Part shown: positions 31,283-39,109 of the stretch, piece by piece
How positions within the stretch are numbered: the first letter of the stretch is position 1
Layout of the letters: each line of letters opens with the position of its first letter
Assembly (NCBI GenBank): GCA_015060205.1
Contig: SUYY01000022.1
Span: 1-39,109 of the forward strand
Origin: Bacteroidales bacterium
GTDB taxonomy: Bacteria > Bacteroidota > Bacteroidia > Bacteroidales > UBA932
Direction: 5' to 3'
Length of the DNA: 39,109 bases
Position numbers and translations under genes: made by a program
The notes under the pieces: model-generated
What the model was told of the DNA's origin: nothing
What the model saw: only the letters and a program-made list of their open reading frames with translations
Database searches by the model: none

Positions 31283-31290
31283 CAAAATTA
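31283..31290 (-). promoter_or_regulatory. Putative -7 element for dacB
   Basis: TAATTTTG on the minus strand matches TAnnTTTG, 22 bases before the dacB ATG. The -33 region overlaps the palindrome at 31300-31316 but has no TTTG at the normal distance. Confidence 0.55.
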
Positions 31291-31299
31291 TATAAATTT

Positions 31300-31316
31300 C
31301 AACAAACAATTTGTTG
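31300..31316. promoter_or_regulatory. Palindrome between divergent promoters
   Basis: CAACAAA-CAA-TTTGTTG is a perfect 7-bp inverted repeat with 3 central bases. It is almost extended by outer TTTCA and TGAAA. It contains the -33 TTTG of the plus-strand promoter and lies 9 bases upstream of the dacB -7 box, a good place for a repressor of both. Confidence 0.55.
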
Positions 31317-31340
31317 CTGAAAGAAAATGTTATACATTTG
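31310..31340 (+). promoter_or_regulatory. Promoter of the giant lipoprotein operon
   Basis: TTTG (31310-31313), 19 bases, TACATTTG (31333-31340): a perfect Bacteroidetes promoter, 23 bases before the ATG at 31364. Confidence 0.9.
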
Positions 31341-31363
31341 TGCCGTCAATTGATAATAAATCT

Positions 31364-34300
31364 ATGAGAAAATCACTTTTCAGCAAAGCGATAACCTCTG
31401 TTGTCGCTGTTTTGATGTTACACACCGTCGCGTCCTGCGTTGACGAAAAGTATGACATGTCCGAGGAAAACCTCGACTTGAAGGTGACGGTATTCCAGGA
31501 GGGAATCGCCCTGCCTATCGGTTCAACAGGCAATATCACCCTCGAATCACTCTATTCTCAACTCGATGAGGATACAAAGAAGATGCTCAAGGAAATGGAA
31601 GGAGCATACATCTTCCATATGACCGACAGCCAGGATCTGACAGAAGATATTGCCGGCTCTCTTTCCGATATCGGCAATATAGACGCCATCACTTTCGATG
31701 AGAAATTCTCCTTCAGCCTTGCAAGCATCGACCTGTCTTTCATAGACATCGAGCCGACGGTCATGGGCCCTGAAGTGGTGGATGTCACCGACCGTCTGAA
31801 GATTCCGGACCTTGACAAGTATCTCCCTGAAATATCGGAGAATATGTCAGTATCTAAAGCAATTCCAACCATTACTGCTGAAGATCTGGCCATCGACCTG
31901 TCTTCACTGGACGATAAGATGCACAGAGATGCTGAAGTTGCCGCTCTTGACGGTCAACTCGGCATCACCGACGAATTTGCGGAGTCCTCTCTTGCACAGC
32001 AGGAAATGAATTACGATGATATCCGTCAGACTCTCTGGGATCTTGGAATGCATCTTCCTGTCATGAAGGAAAGTTATGAGTTCGAGCCGTATGATCTGGA
32101 TATTCCGGTAGAGATCGCCCTTCCGAAGATACAGGAAGTGAGAAGCATCGCGCTGCATCCGGATGCGTCTTTCGACCTTACTTTCGAAATCGTGAATCCT
32201 CTCTTTACTGGTGGTTCCATCACTCCTGAACTGGATGTGGATCTTCATGAGATGTTCCTGATCGATAAAATCAGGAAAGAAGACGGGGCGTGGGTTGAAG
32301 GCGAGGATTTCTCTGATCATGTCATGGATAAATTCGTCCTCAGTCCGGAAAATGGCTGGAAAGTTTCACATAGATATCATATATCCGCACTTGTCATAGA
32401 AGACGGAGACTGGACCAAGGAAGGCGAAGATCTTATCCTTAGGAAGACCTACCATCTCAATCTGGCCGGAACTCTGGTAGAGAAAGACCTTGTGACCACT
32501 CTGAAGCATCTTCATGATTATGGTCACGAGCCTATGAAGATCGAGATGACGGTAGTCTTCAATAATCTGCTTGTCGATGATGTCCAGATGGTGATAGATC
32601 CTATAGAAGTGGGCGACGAACTCGAATTGCCTATCGAGGTGGATCCTGTTTCCATCCCGTCCCTTGTCAAGAGCATCGACTTCATCGACTTCAAGGACGA
32701 GGCCCCTCTCAATATCGACATGCAGGCGGTGATTCCTGATGCATGCAGCACAATGGACCTCACTCTCAAGACCTTTAAGGTGGAATTCCCTGAAGGAATC
32801 GTCATCAGACGTCCTGCAGGAAGCCTCGGAACATACGACGAGACCTCACGTACCCTCTCATATGACGGCATCTCGCTTGCAGACGGTCTTGATGACGAGG
32901 TCATAATCGACGGAATGACACTTCCGGAGATTGTAGGAGGCCAACTTTCATATTCCGGTAAGGTCAAGGTGGTTGCCCAGGCGCAGGTAGAGGGAGTGCT
33001 GAGTTCAAAGAAACTCATGGAGTCTGCCGGTGGCGATGTGGAAGTCACAGTAAAAGCGGACTTTGCTCCTGAACTTGAAGATTACAGAGTCACTACCAAC
33101 GACTACCTGTATAATGTAAACGTCGAACCGGTCCACATAAATGAATCTGTCGACAAATCTGTAGGAGAGTTCCTGGAGGAAACTCCTGTATATGTATCTC
33201 TGAAGCAGGATGTTCCTGGTCAGAACCAGAAGATTCTCATCAATATGGACTTCCCTCAGCACGAGGTGGTCAAAGTGGTTCCGCTTCCTGGCGAAGGACT
33301 CAAGTTCGATTTCCCTGACATGGTGCATTTCACAGATGCCACTATGAAGAAATACAACATCAATCCGTCAGACAACGTCGTGCATTATACCGGCGATGTT
33401 GAAATCCCGAGGGTGATGGAACTTGAAATCGACTGTGTGGAGGTCGCTGTGGAAAAAGTCGGAGAATCAGGCGAATATGCCATCATGGATGACCTTACAG
33501 TCACCGGAGGCATCTGCGTGAAGGGTACATCCCTTGACAAGCAGGATGTGGACGAACTTATCGCCATGGGTATCAGAGTCGAGTTCGGCGCGGAAGTTCC
33601 ACGTCTGGCTCCGGACCAGTTCGGCATGGACGAATATAAGGTTACCGTAGATGAGAAGGTCGCTCTCGACAAGATGGAGATAGAACTTCCAGACATGATC
33701 AAGTCGCTTGAAGTGAATGACCTTACTCTCAAGGATGTTTATCTGGAACTCGAGGTGGATGCTTCTTCAATCACCGAGATAGCAGGAAATGTGGACATGA
33801 GCATGAATCTCGACCTGCATCTTCCATCTGAAATCAAGGTGGACGGTGCTGATCAGAACAACGTTCTCCATATAAGCCAGGATGTGAACACAGACAACAA
33901 GATCGTCCTTGATCCTGTCCATGTAGCAGGTCTTGACCTTTCTTCTCTCGAAATTGAAGATGGAAAACTAACCATGGACGCCAAGGAAGTGCTGGTGAAA
34001 GGTTATGTGCAACTCAAGAACATCTCCATCGATGTAGATAAACTTGAAGGCAAGGACCTTGAGGTTACAATCAAGGGAAGCCTTTCTTCAAGGGGAGAAG
34101 ACGGCAAGGCATCCGACAAGATCGCACTTGACAAGATCAACGGTCATGTAGGACTTGAGATCGACCCTATCACCACAACCGTCGACCTCTCTTCTCTTGC
34201 GGAGACCCTCAATGGTGACAATATGTCTCTCACCATCGACCTCAATACCTACTGGCTCACCCTTGACATCGAGACAAATCTTGATGTTCCGGTATCAGGT

Positions 34301-35125
34301 ACCCTCGAAATCGTACCTTGGTATGGTGGCGAGCCTGCCAAGAAAGAGATCAGGACCATAGAGATGGATCCGGCAAAACGCGTGGATGACAAATACAGGT
34401 TCTTTGTCTCGAATCTCGACCCTTCAGACCCTGAAAGCGGAAGCAGATATGAGGCATATAAGGATTATGGTTATATAAACCTAGACCTTATTTCTCTGCT
34501 TTATCATAAGGAAGAGGGAAGCAAACCAATGATTGCGGACAGCCTTCAGGTTTCTGTCAATGCCGGAGTCGATTCGGAGAAGACATGCACTATAGAACCG
34601 TCAAAGGACTATAAGTTCAAGTTCGATTACGCTCTCGGCGTTCCTCTCGAACTCGGTGAGGAATTCGCATTCGAATACCGTGACACCATCGCCGCTCTTC
34701 CTGACGAGGCAGCAATGCTTCTCGGATACGCAAGTGTAGGACTCGGCGGAAAGGTGACAAGCAGTTTCCCTCTTGGAATGGATCTGCAGATTTTCCCTCT
34801 GGATTCCAATAATGACAGGATTCCGTTGAAAGAAGGTGTTGGTAAGATGAAGATAGCATCATGCAATTCGAAGGGCGAGCCTGTGACCACAAAACTGGAT
34901 CTCCTCATCTCCGGCAAGGGTTCTGACCTGTCGGATATGAAGGCTCTGGAACTTGTGTTCACTGTAAACTCAAAAGACGCCGCTGGAGTACCGTTCGGAC
35001 CTGAATGCTTCCTGAACCTCTCCCTCAGCGCACGTATTCCTGAAGGAGTCACCGCTGACCTCCGCGAGTTTATCAATATTGACGATAATCAGGACGAACA
35101 GGATAACCAGGATAATGAAAACTAG
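31364..35125 (+). CDS. Very large lipoprotein of repeated beta segments, function unknown
   Basis: The protein has 1253 residues from the ATG at 31364; an upstream GTG at 31340 lies in the promoter and is rejected. It begins with a lipoprotein signal ending HTVASC, then VDEKYDMSEENLDL. The rest is acidic, with many alternating hydrophobic strands and the recurring phrases LDLSSL, VDLSSL, IELPDM, LPSEIKVDG and LHISQDV, suggesting an extended repeated beta fold. The last 15 residues are Asp/Asn/Gln/Glu-rich. There are no catalytic motifs and no membrane spans beyond the signal. It is followed 7 bases later by a DUF5723-like barrel gene and then galE. I know no function. A long envelope-spanning or surface fibre lipoprotein partnered by the barrel protein is an inference. 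Confidence 0.85.
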   Translation: MRKSLFSKAITSVVAVLMLHTVASCVDEKYDMSEENLDLKVTVFQEGIALPIGSTGNITLESLYSQLDEDTKKMLKEMEGAYIFHMTDSQDLTEDIAGSLSDIGNIDAITFDEKFSFSLASIDLSFIDIEPTVMGPEVVDVTDRLKIPDLDKYLPEISENMSVSKAIPTITAEDLAIDLSSLDDKMHRDAEVAALDGQLGITDEFAESSLAQQEMNYDDIRQTLWDLGMHLPVMKESYEFEPYDLDIPVEIALPKIQEVRSIALHPDASFDLTFEIVNPLFTGGSITPELDVDLHEMFLIDKIRKEDGAWVEGEDFSDHVMDKFVLSPENGWKVSHRYHISALVIEDGDWTKEGEDLILRKTYHLNLAGTLVEKDLVTTLKHLHDYGHEPMKIEMTVVFNNLLVDDVQMVIDPIEVGDELELPIEVDPVSIPSLVKSIDFIDFKDEAPLNIDMQAVIPDACSTMDLTLKTFKVEFPEGIVIRRPAGSLGTYDETSRTLSYDGISLADGLDDEVIIDGMTLPEIVGGQLSYSGKVKVVAQAQVEGVLSSKKLMESAGGDVEVTVKADFAPELEDYRVTTNDYLYNVNVEPVHINESVDKSVGEFLEETPVYVSLKQDVPGQNQKILINMDFPQHEVVKVVPLPGEGLKFDFPDMVHFTDATMKKYNINPSDNVVHYTGDVEIPRVMELEIDCVEVAVEKVGESGEYAIMDDLTVTGGICVKGTSLDKQDVDELIAMGIRVEFGAEVPRLAPDQFGMDEYKVTVDEKVALDKMEIELPDMIKSLEVNDLTLKDVYLELEVDASSITEIAGNVDMSMNLDLHLPSEIKVDGADQNNVLHISQDVNTDNKIVLDPVHVAGLDLSSLEIEDGKLTMDAKEVLVKGYVQLKNISIDVDKLEGKDLEVTIKGSLSSRGEDGKASDKIALDKINGHVGLEIDPITTTVDLSSLAETLNGDNMSLTIDLNTYWLTLDIETNLDVPVSGTLEIVPWYGGEPAKKEIRTIEMDPAKRVDDKYRFFVSNLDPSDPESGSRYEAYKDYGYINLDLISLLYHKEEGSKPMIADSLQVSVNAGVDSEKTCTIEPSKDYKFKFDYALGVPLELGEEFAFEYRDTIAALPDEAAMLLGYASVGLGGKVTSSFPLGMDLQIFPLDSNNDRIPLKEGVGKMKIASCNSKGEPVTTKLDLLISGKGSDLSDMKALELVFTVNSKDAAGVPFGPECFLNLSLSARIPEGVTADLREFINIDDNQDEQDNQDNEN

Positions 35126-35132
35126 TAAGCCT

Positions 35133-36602
35133 ATGAAAACGAGAAATATAATATTGGTGCTTGTGCTTTTTATGATTCCTGTGATATCAGGTGCACAATC
35201 ATTGAAAGGAAGTTACTTCCTCGACAATTCGCTCAACCGTCATGAAATGAATCCGGCTTTTGCTCCGCGTGCCAACTATTTCCAGTTGTTCTGCATAGGT
35301 AACCTCGGAGTAGGGGTAGGATCCAATATAGATGTTCCGTCTCTCCTTTATCCTACTGCGGACGGTAAACTTGCGACCTTCCTGCATCCGGATGTCTCTG
35401 TGAAGCAGTTTGAAAGAGCCTTCCCGAAGAATCCTCATATGGATGTCGACCTGAGGACAACTCTTATGGGATTCGGATTCTATACCAAGCAGAAGTCCTA
35501 CTGGACATTTGACGTAGACCTCAGGACAAATATTGACATGGATCTTCCCGGTGACTTCTTCAGATTTCTCAAGAGAGGAACCGGAGTGGACGGTGGAAGT
35601 TACAACGTAGGAAACTTCAACGCCTATGCTATGGCTGGCATTCAGGCTTCTCTGGGTTATTCCCGTGATATTTTCAAAGGATTTAGAGCGGGAATCAAGG
35701 GACGCGTCATCGCACCTGTTGCATATGCGGGACTCAACCTCGAGAATGTCCGTCTGACGGCAAGCGAAGAAAAATGGACTGTCAAGACCGAAGGTTATGC
35801 GAACATCGCCCTTGCAGGACTCACTACTACAGAGCCTTCGCAGGACGCAATGCTTCCTTCATTCGGATTTGACCTTAACCGGCTTCTTGCCGACAAGGTT
35901 CTTGCCGGATTCGGCTGGTCGTTTGACCTCGGAGTGGAGTATACCCTCGAACTTGGAACCATTGTAGACGGACTTTCGGTGTCTGCCGCAGTGACCGATC
36001 TCGGATGCATACATTATAAGAAGGAGACTCTGAACTCCTTCAAGACCGGTACGGAGAACGATATAGAATGGAAAGGTCTAGAAGGAGTGATGGTGGATAA
36101 TATCGATGCCGTGGGAACCATGCTCGAGGATTTTGTCGAAGATGCCAAGAATTCTGTCGTAAATCTTTCAAAGATCGACAGTAACAAGGGACTTACCAGA
36201 TCTACCATGCCAAGTTTCCATGTAGGAGTTGAAATGCCTTTCCTCAAGAGAAAGATGAGCGTTGGCCTTCTTTATTCTTCAAGAATAAGCCACAGTTATG
36301 CTCGTAACGAACTCACCCTCTCCTACAATCTCACACCATGCAAATGGTTTGCACTCGGACTCAACTACTCCTTCCTCAATACCGCCAGGACCATGGGATT
36401 CGTCCTCGAACTCACTCCAAGGGTAGGACCGGCATTCTTCCTCGGAATGGACTACCTTCCTGTGTCATTTGCACCGGCTGAGTTCGTTCCTATGTTGAAG
36501 ATGCTTCCTATGGGCTTGAGAGCAAATCTCAACTTCGGTATTGCGTTCCACACAGGAGGAAAGACCACAAAGAATCCAAAGAAAGTCAAAAATAGAAAAT
36601 AA
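35133..36602 (+). CDS. DUF5723-like outer-membrane beta-barrel protein
   Basis: From ATG 35133 the protein has 489 residues; ATG 35115 (overlapping the previous stop) is also possible. It has a signal peptide (MKTRNIILVLVLFMIPVISG, cleavage near GAQ) and then SLKGSYFLDNSLNRHEMNPAFAP, which resembles the start of DUF5723 proteins. Many amphipathic beta strands follow with Gly and aromatic residues (FGFYTKQKSYWTFDVDLR, LGYSRDIFKGFRAGIKG). Near the end come LNFGIAFHTG and a basic tail. The family is found in Bacteroidetes and of unknown function; the pattern is that of a FadL-like barrel. It is co-transcribed with the giant lipoprotein. Confidence 0.85.
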   Translation: MKTRNIILVLVLFMIPVISGAQSLKGSYFLDNSLNRHEMNPAFAPRANYFQLFCIGNLGVGVGSNIDVPSLLYPTADGKLATFLHPDVSVKQFERAFPKNPHMDVDLRTTLMGFGFYTKQKSYWTFDVDLRTNIDMDLPGDFFRFLKRGTGVDGGSYNVGNFNAYAMAGIQASLGYSRDIFKGFRAGIKGRVIAPVAYAGLNLENVRLTASEEKWTVKTEGYANIALAGLTTTEPSQDAMLPSFGFDLNRLLADKVLAGFGWSFDLGVEYTLELGTIVDGLSVSAAVTDLGCIHYKKETLNSFKTGTENDIEWKGLEGVMVDNIDAVGTMLEDFVEDAKNSVVNLSKIDSNKGLTRSTMPSFHVGVEMPFLKRKMSVGLLYSSRISHSYARNELTLSYNLTPCKWFALGLNYSFLNTARTMGFVLELTPRVGPAFFLGMDYLPVSFAPAEFVPMLKMLPMGLRANLNFGIAFHTGGKTTKNPKKVKNRK

Positions 36603-36603
36603 T

Positions 36604-37632
36604 ATGGCAAAGAAAGTGCTTGTATCAGGTGGGGCCGGATATATCGGCAGCCACGTAACGGTGGAGTTGATTTCTGCCGGCTATGATGTCGTTGTGGCAG
36701 ACAACCTCTCCAATTGCGACATGACATGTTTCGACGGAGTCAAGAAGATAACTGGGAGGGACGATATCCCATTTTATCAGATAGACTGTTGCGATTACGA
36801 TGCGGTAGACACTCTTTTCACAGAACATAAGATCGACGCCGTCATACATTTCGCGGCCTTCAAGGCAGTAGGCGAGTCTGTTGCAAAGCCTATCAAGTAC
36901 TACCGCAACAACCTTGTCTCATTCCTTAATATATTGGAGGTATCGAAAAACCACGGCGGATGCAACGTCTTATTCTCGTCTTCTGCCACCGTATATGGCG
37001 AGGCTGAAGTCCTTCCTGTGACAGAGCAGACTCCGCGTCTTCCTGCTACATCCCCTTACGGCAACACAAAGCAGATGTGCGAGGATATCCTTCGTGACGT
37101 GGTGAAGGCCACTGCCTCATCATCTGAGGAGATAAGAGGAATCGCTCTTCGCTATTTCAACCCTATCGGAGCACATCCTTCTGCCCTCATCGGAGAACTC
37201 CCTCGCGGTGTTCCGAACAACCTCGTGCCTTTCATCACCCAGACAGCCATCGGCAAACGTGAGTGCCTGAGCATATTCGGCAACGACTATCCTACCGAAG
37301 ACGGAACATGTCTGCGCGACTATATCGACGTTGTTGACCTTGCAAAGGCACATGTCGCAGCCGTCACAAGAATGCTCGGAGGCAAGATGAAGGAAAACTA
37401 CGAAATATTCAATATAGGCACCGGACGTCCTGTGTCCGTATACGAACTTGTCACTGCATTTGAGAAGGTCAACGGTCTCAAACTCAACTATAAGTTCGTA
37501 GACAGAAGGCCTGGCGATGTCACTGCCATATGGGCAGATACCACCCTCGCCAACGAAGAACTTGGCTGGAAAGCGGAGCGTTCCGTAGAGGAAACATTGG
37601 CTTCTGCGTGGGCGTGGGAAAGAAATCTGTAA
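36604..37632 (+). CDS. galE: UDP-glucose 4-epimerase
   Basis: GalE interconverts UDP-glucose and UDP-galactose with bound NAD. The 342-residue protein shows the N-terminal GGAGYIGSH, then DNLSN, HFAAFKAVGESV, SSSATVYG (catalytic Ser), YGNTK (Tyr and Lys of the active site), LRYFNPIGAHPS and NIGTGRPVSV. The length is typical. ATG 36604 is one base after the previous stop, so translation is probably coupled; the open frame upstream lies in the barrel gene. It may supply galactose for surface glycans; a link to the lipoprotein system is only positional. Confidence 0.97.
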   Translation: MAKKVLVSGGAGYIGSHVTVELISAGYDVVVADNLSNCDMTCFDGVKKITGRDDIPFYQIDCCDYDAVDTLFTEHKIDAVIHFAAFKAVGESVAKPIKYYRNNLVSFLNILEVSKNHGGCNVLFSSSATVYGEAEVLPVTEQTPRLPATSPYGNTKQMCEDILRDVVKATASSSEEIRGIALRYFNPIGAHPSALIGELPRGVPNNLVPFITQTAIGKRECLSIFGNDYPTEDGTCLRDYIDVVDLAKAHVAAVTRMLGGKMKENYEIFNIGTGRPVSVYELVTAFEKVNGLKLNYKFVDRRPGDVTAIWADTTLANEELGWKAERSVEETLASAWAWERNL

Positions 37633-37652
37633 CGTATTTTTACTTTTTTTTC

Positions 37653-37683
37653 TTGTTTGTTTAAAAAAAACTGACTACTTTTG
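37653..37683 (+). promoter_or_regulatory. Promoter of the OmpA-family gene
   Basis: TTG (37653-37655), 20 bases, TACTTTTG (37676-37683). Upstream is a strong T-rich tract, and the leader is about 46 bases. A strong promoter is expected for an abundant outer-membrane protein. Confidence 0.75.
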
Positions 37684-37736
37684 CACATTACAAGTGTAGT
37701 GTGCGCTTGTGAAAGTAAAGAAAAACCGAATAACTT

Positions 37737-38948
37737 ATGAAGATTACGCGTTTGATCGTTGTGGCAATGCTTCTTGTCTTGACAGGGGGTGTTGCGTTTG
37801 CGCAGCAGTCGAAAACCGATGAGACTCTGGAGTTTAAGCCTCATTGGAGTCTCGGAGTTCAGGGTGGTGTTTCCCAGACATTGGGAGAGTCCTCCTTTGG
37901 AAAACTCCTTTCTCCATCAGTGCTCCTTTCGACCCAGTGGCATTTCCATCATGCCCTCGGTCTTCGTATTGGAGTAGGTGGATGGCAGGCTAAAGGTGCT
38001 CTGGTCATCCCGGATCAGATTGTCTATCCTTACAGATATCTGCAGTTGAATGCAGATTTCGTAGTAGATCTTGCAGGCATTTTCGGTGGATTCAATCACA
38101 AGAGGGTCTGCAGCCCGTATGTGTTTGCCGGTGTCGGTGGTGCTTATGGATTTGACAACAGGTCTGCTGCTGTAATATCTGACCATCTCCCATACTACTG
38201 GGACAGCAAGTTCTTCGTTCCTGGTCGTTTCGGTCTCGGAATCGATTTCTGGCTTGGTGATGTGGTAAGTATAGGACTCGAGGGTGATGCAAACCTCTTC
38301 TCTGACAAGTTTAACTCCAAGAGGGGTGGCAATATAGACTGGCAGTTCAATCTCCTTGCAGGTCTTAAGTTCCGTCTTGGCAAGAATACTCGTCCTTCAA
38401 AGGCTTATGCTGAGAAGGTAGCCGCTCAGGAGGCTGCTGCTGAGGCTGAGAGAATTGCTGCCGAGCGTCTTGCTGCTGAAAAGGCCGCTGCCGAGAAGGC
38501 TGCTGCTGAAAAGGCTGCCGCAGAGAAGGCTGCTGCTGAAAGGGCCGCCGCAGAGAAAGCCGCCGCTGAAAAGGCTGCCGCAGAGAAGGCCGCTGCCGAG
38601 GCTGCTGCTGTTGAGGCTGCATTTGATGCTGCGAAAGTGAAGGATATCTACTTTACCATCGGTTCTGCACAGGTAAAGGCAATTCAGGACAAAAAACTGG
38701 TTGCCATCGCTGAGATTCTCAAGGAGCATCCTGAGGTGACTGTAATGTTCGTCGGTTATGCCGACAATGCTACCGGTTCTCCACAGCGCAATATGGAACT
38801 TTCCAAGATGCGCGCCGATGCTGCAAAGGCTCGTCTCGTGGAACTTGGAATCGATCCTTCCCGCATTACTGTGGATCATAAGGGTTGTACAGTTCAGCCT
38901 TATGAGAAACCGGAAGAAAGCCGAGTTGCAATTTGTACATTGAGATAG
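37737..38948 (+). CDS. OmpA-family protein with N-terminal barrel, Ala/Glu/Lys repeat linker and peptidoglycan-binding domain
   Basis: The 403-residue protein has a signal peptide (MKITRLIVVAMLLVLTGG, cleavage near AFAQ). An eight-strand-type barrel (about 30-220) contains HWSLGVQGGVSQ, YVFAGVGGAYGF and FGLGIDFWLGDVVSIGLEGD. A linker of about 65 residues (229-295) consists of AAAEK-type pentads, which should form a long single alpha-helix. The OmpA-like C-terminal domain (about 298-403) shows IYFTIGSAQV, LKEHPEVTVMFVGYADNATGS, NMELSKMRADAAKARLVELGI and ITVDHKGCTVQPYE. It ties the outer membrane to peptidoglycan. The helical spacer fits bridging the periplasm. Confidence 0.94.
   Translation: MKITRLIVVAMLLVLTGGVAFAQQSKTDETLEFKPHWSLGVQGGVSQTLGESSFGKLLSPSVLLSTQWHFHHALGLRIGVGGWQAKGALVIPDQIVYPYRYLQLNADFVVDLAGIFGGFNHKRVCSPYVFAGVGGAYGFDNRSAAVISDHLPYYWDSKFFVPGRFGLGIDFWLGDVVSIGLEGDANLFSDKFNSKRGGNIDWQFNLLAGLKFRLGKNTRPSKAYAEKVAAQEAAAEAERIAAERLAAEKAAAEKAAAEKAAAEKAAAERAAAEKAAAEKAAAEKAAAEAAAVEAAFDAAKVKDIYFTIGSAQVKAIQDKKLVAIAEILKEHPEVTVMFVGYADNATGSPQRNMELSKMRADAAKARLVELGIDPSRITVDHKGCTVQPYEKPEESRVAICTLR
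38470..38604 (+). repeat. 15-bp in-frame repeat coding AAAEK pentads
   Basis: Eight or more near-identical 15-base units (GCTGCTGAAAAGGCC and variants) code for the Ala-Ala-Glu-Lys-Ala series in the linker of the OmpA-family protein. Nucleotide similarity between copies is high, so unit number could change by slippage. Confidence 0.85.
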
Positions 38949-38990
38949 AAAAACAATATAGTTTTTATTATTAACCAATTTTTAATTTTT

Positions 38991-39109
38991 ATGAAATCGT
39001 TTTTTACTAAACTTGGTGGACTTCTCCTTTGCGGAGTAATGTTCACTGCAGTTGGATGTCACGATTACGCTGAAGACATCAAGGATGTAAACGACAGACT
39101 TGACAAGAT
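38991..39109 (+). CDS. Lipoprotein, 5' part only (cut by window edge)
   Basis: The frame from ATG 38991 is open to the end. It starts with a lipoprotein signal (MKSFFTKLGGLLLCGVMFTAVGC, Cys23) followed by HDYAEDIKDVNDRLDK, an acidic and probably helical or coiled-coil start. This resembles Bacteroidales surface lipoproteins with an N-terminal coiled coil (DUF4988-like). It follows the OmpA-family gene by 42 bases with no clear promoter of its own, so the two may be co-transcribed. The product is unknown because only about 39 codons are visible. Confidence 0.75.
   Translation, partial: MKSFFTKLGGLLLCGVMFTAVGCHDYAEDIKDVNDRLDK

Noticed and set aside
31340..31363. GTG start for the giant lipoprotein
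   Set aside because: It overlaps the promoter -7 box and would add residues before a complete lipoprotein signal.
38397..38978. Minus-strand frame rich in Ser/Leu/Gly repeats
   Set aside because: It is the complement of the AAAEK repeat and OmpA domain; the repeat keeps all frames open.

Overview
The window looks like a chromosomal stretch from a Bacteroidota (order Bacteroidales) bacterium of roughly 50% GC, probably a gut or oral-type lineage; the family cannot be fixed from sequence alone. The evidence is the recurring Bacteroidetes promoter (TTTG, about 19-20 bases, then TAnnTTTG), a SusC/SusD pair, a FeoA-FeoB fusion, many lipoproteins with SC/GC lipoboxes, weak Shine-Dalgarno sites, and a sigma factor paired with an anti-sigma protein that ends in an outer-membrane barrel.

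Layout. 1-560: a tRNA-Gln/tRNA-Met operon (minus) with promoter and terminator, then a 22-bp tandem repeat. 581-1697: ispF and a lipoprotein-type peptide deformylase (minus). 1923-6582: small membrane protein, mutL, rhomboid protease, membrane-anchored EEP-family phosphohydrolase and Sua5/YrdC (plus). 6628-8410: ECF sigma factor and a trans-envelope anti-sigma candidate (minus). 8572-13126: TPR protein, EnvC-like murein hydrolase activator, NAD-dependent epimerase and nrdG (plus), facing nrdD (minus, 13199-15406). 15671-16571: a phosphopantetheinyl transferase preceded by a strongly structured, promoter-led RNA of about 210 nt that I cannot assign to a known family. 16809-18461: tRNA-Leu, aldose-1-epimerase-like protein and lipocalin (plus). 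18577-21003: feoAB (minus). 21093-29672: an uptake locus of S9 peptidase (frameshifted at a G6 tract), SusC, SusD, a tiny lipoprotein and a SusE-position lipoprotein. 29725-31260: dacB/PBP4 (minus). 31310-37632: a divergent operon of a very large lipoprotein, a DUF5723-like barrel protein and galE. 37653-39109: an OmpA-family protein with an alanine/glutamate/lysine repeat linker, then a lipoprotein gene cut by the window edge.

How the genes work together. Much of the window concerns the cell envelope: peptidoglycan (EnvC-like, PBP4), outer-membrane uptake (SusCD), envelope sensing (ECF sigma plus double-membrane anti-sigma) and large surface or periplasmic lipoproteins. The S9 peptidase beside SusCD suggests peptide rather than glycan uptake, as in RagAB-type systems. 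nrdD/nrdG and feoAB fit an anaerobic life.

The items most worth checking are the structured RNA at 16345-16557, the giant lipoprotein/DUF5723 pair, the exported peptide deformylase, the anti-sigma/barrel fusion, and the G6 frameshift in the S9 peptidase.
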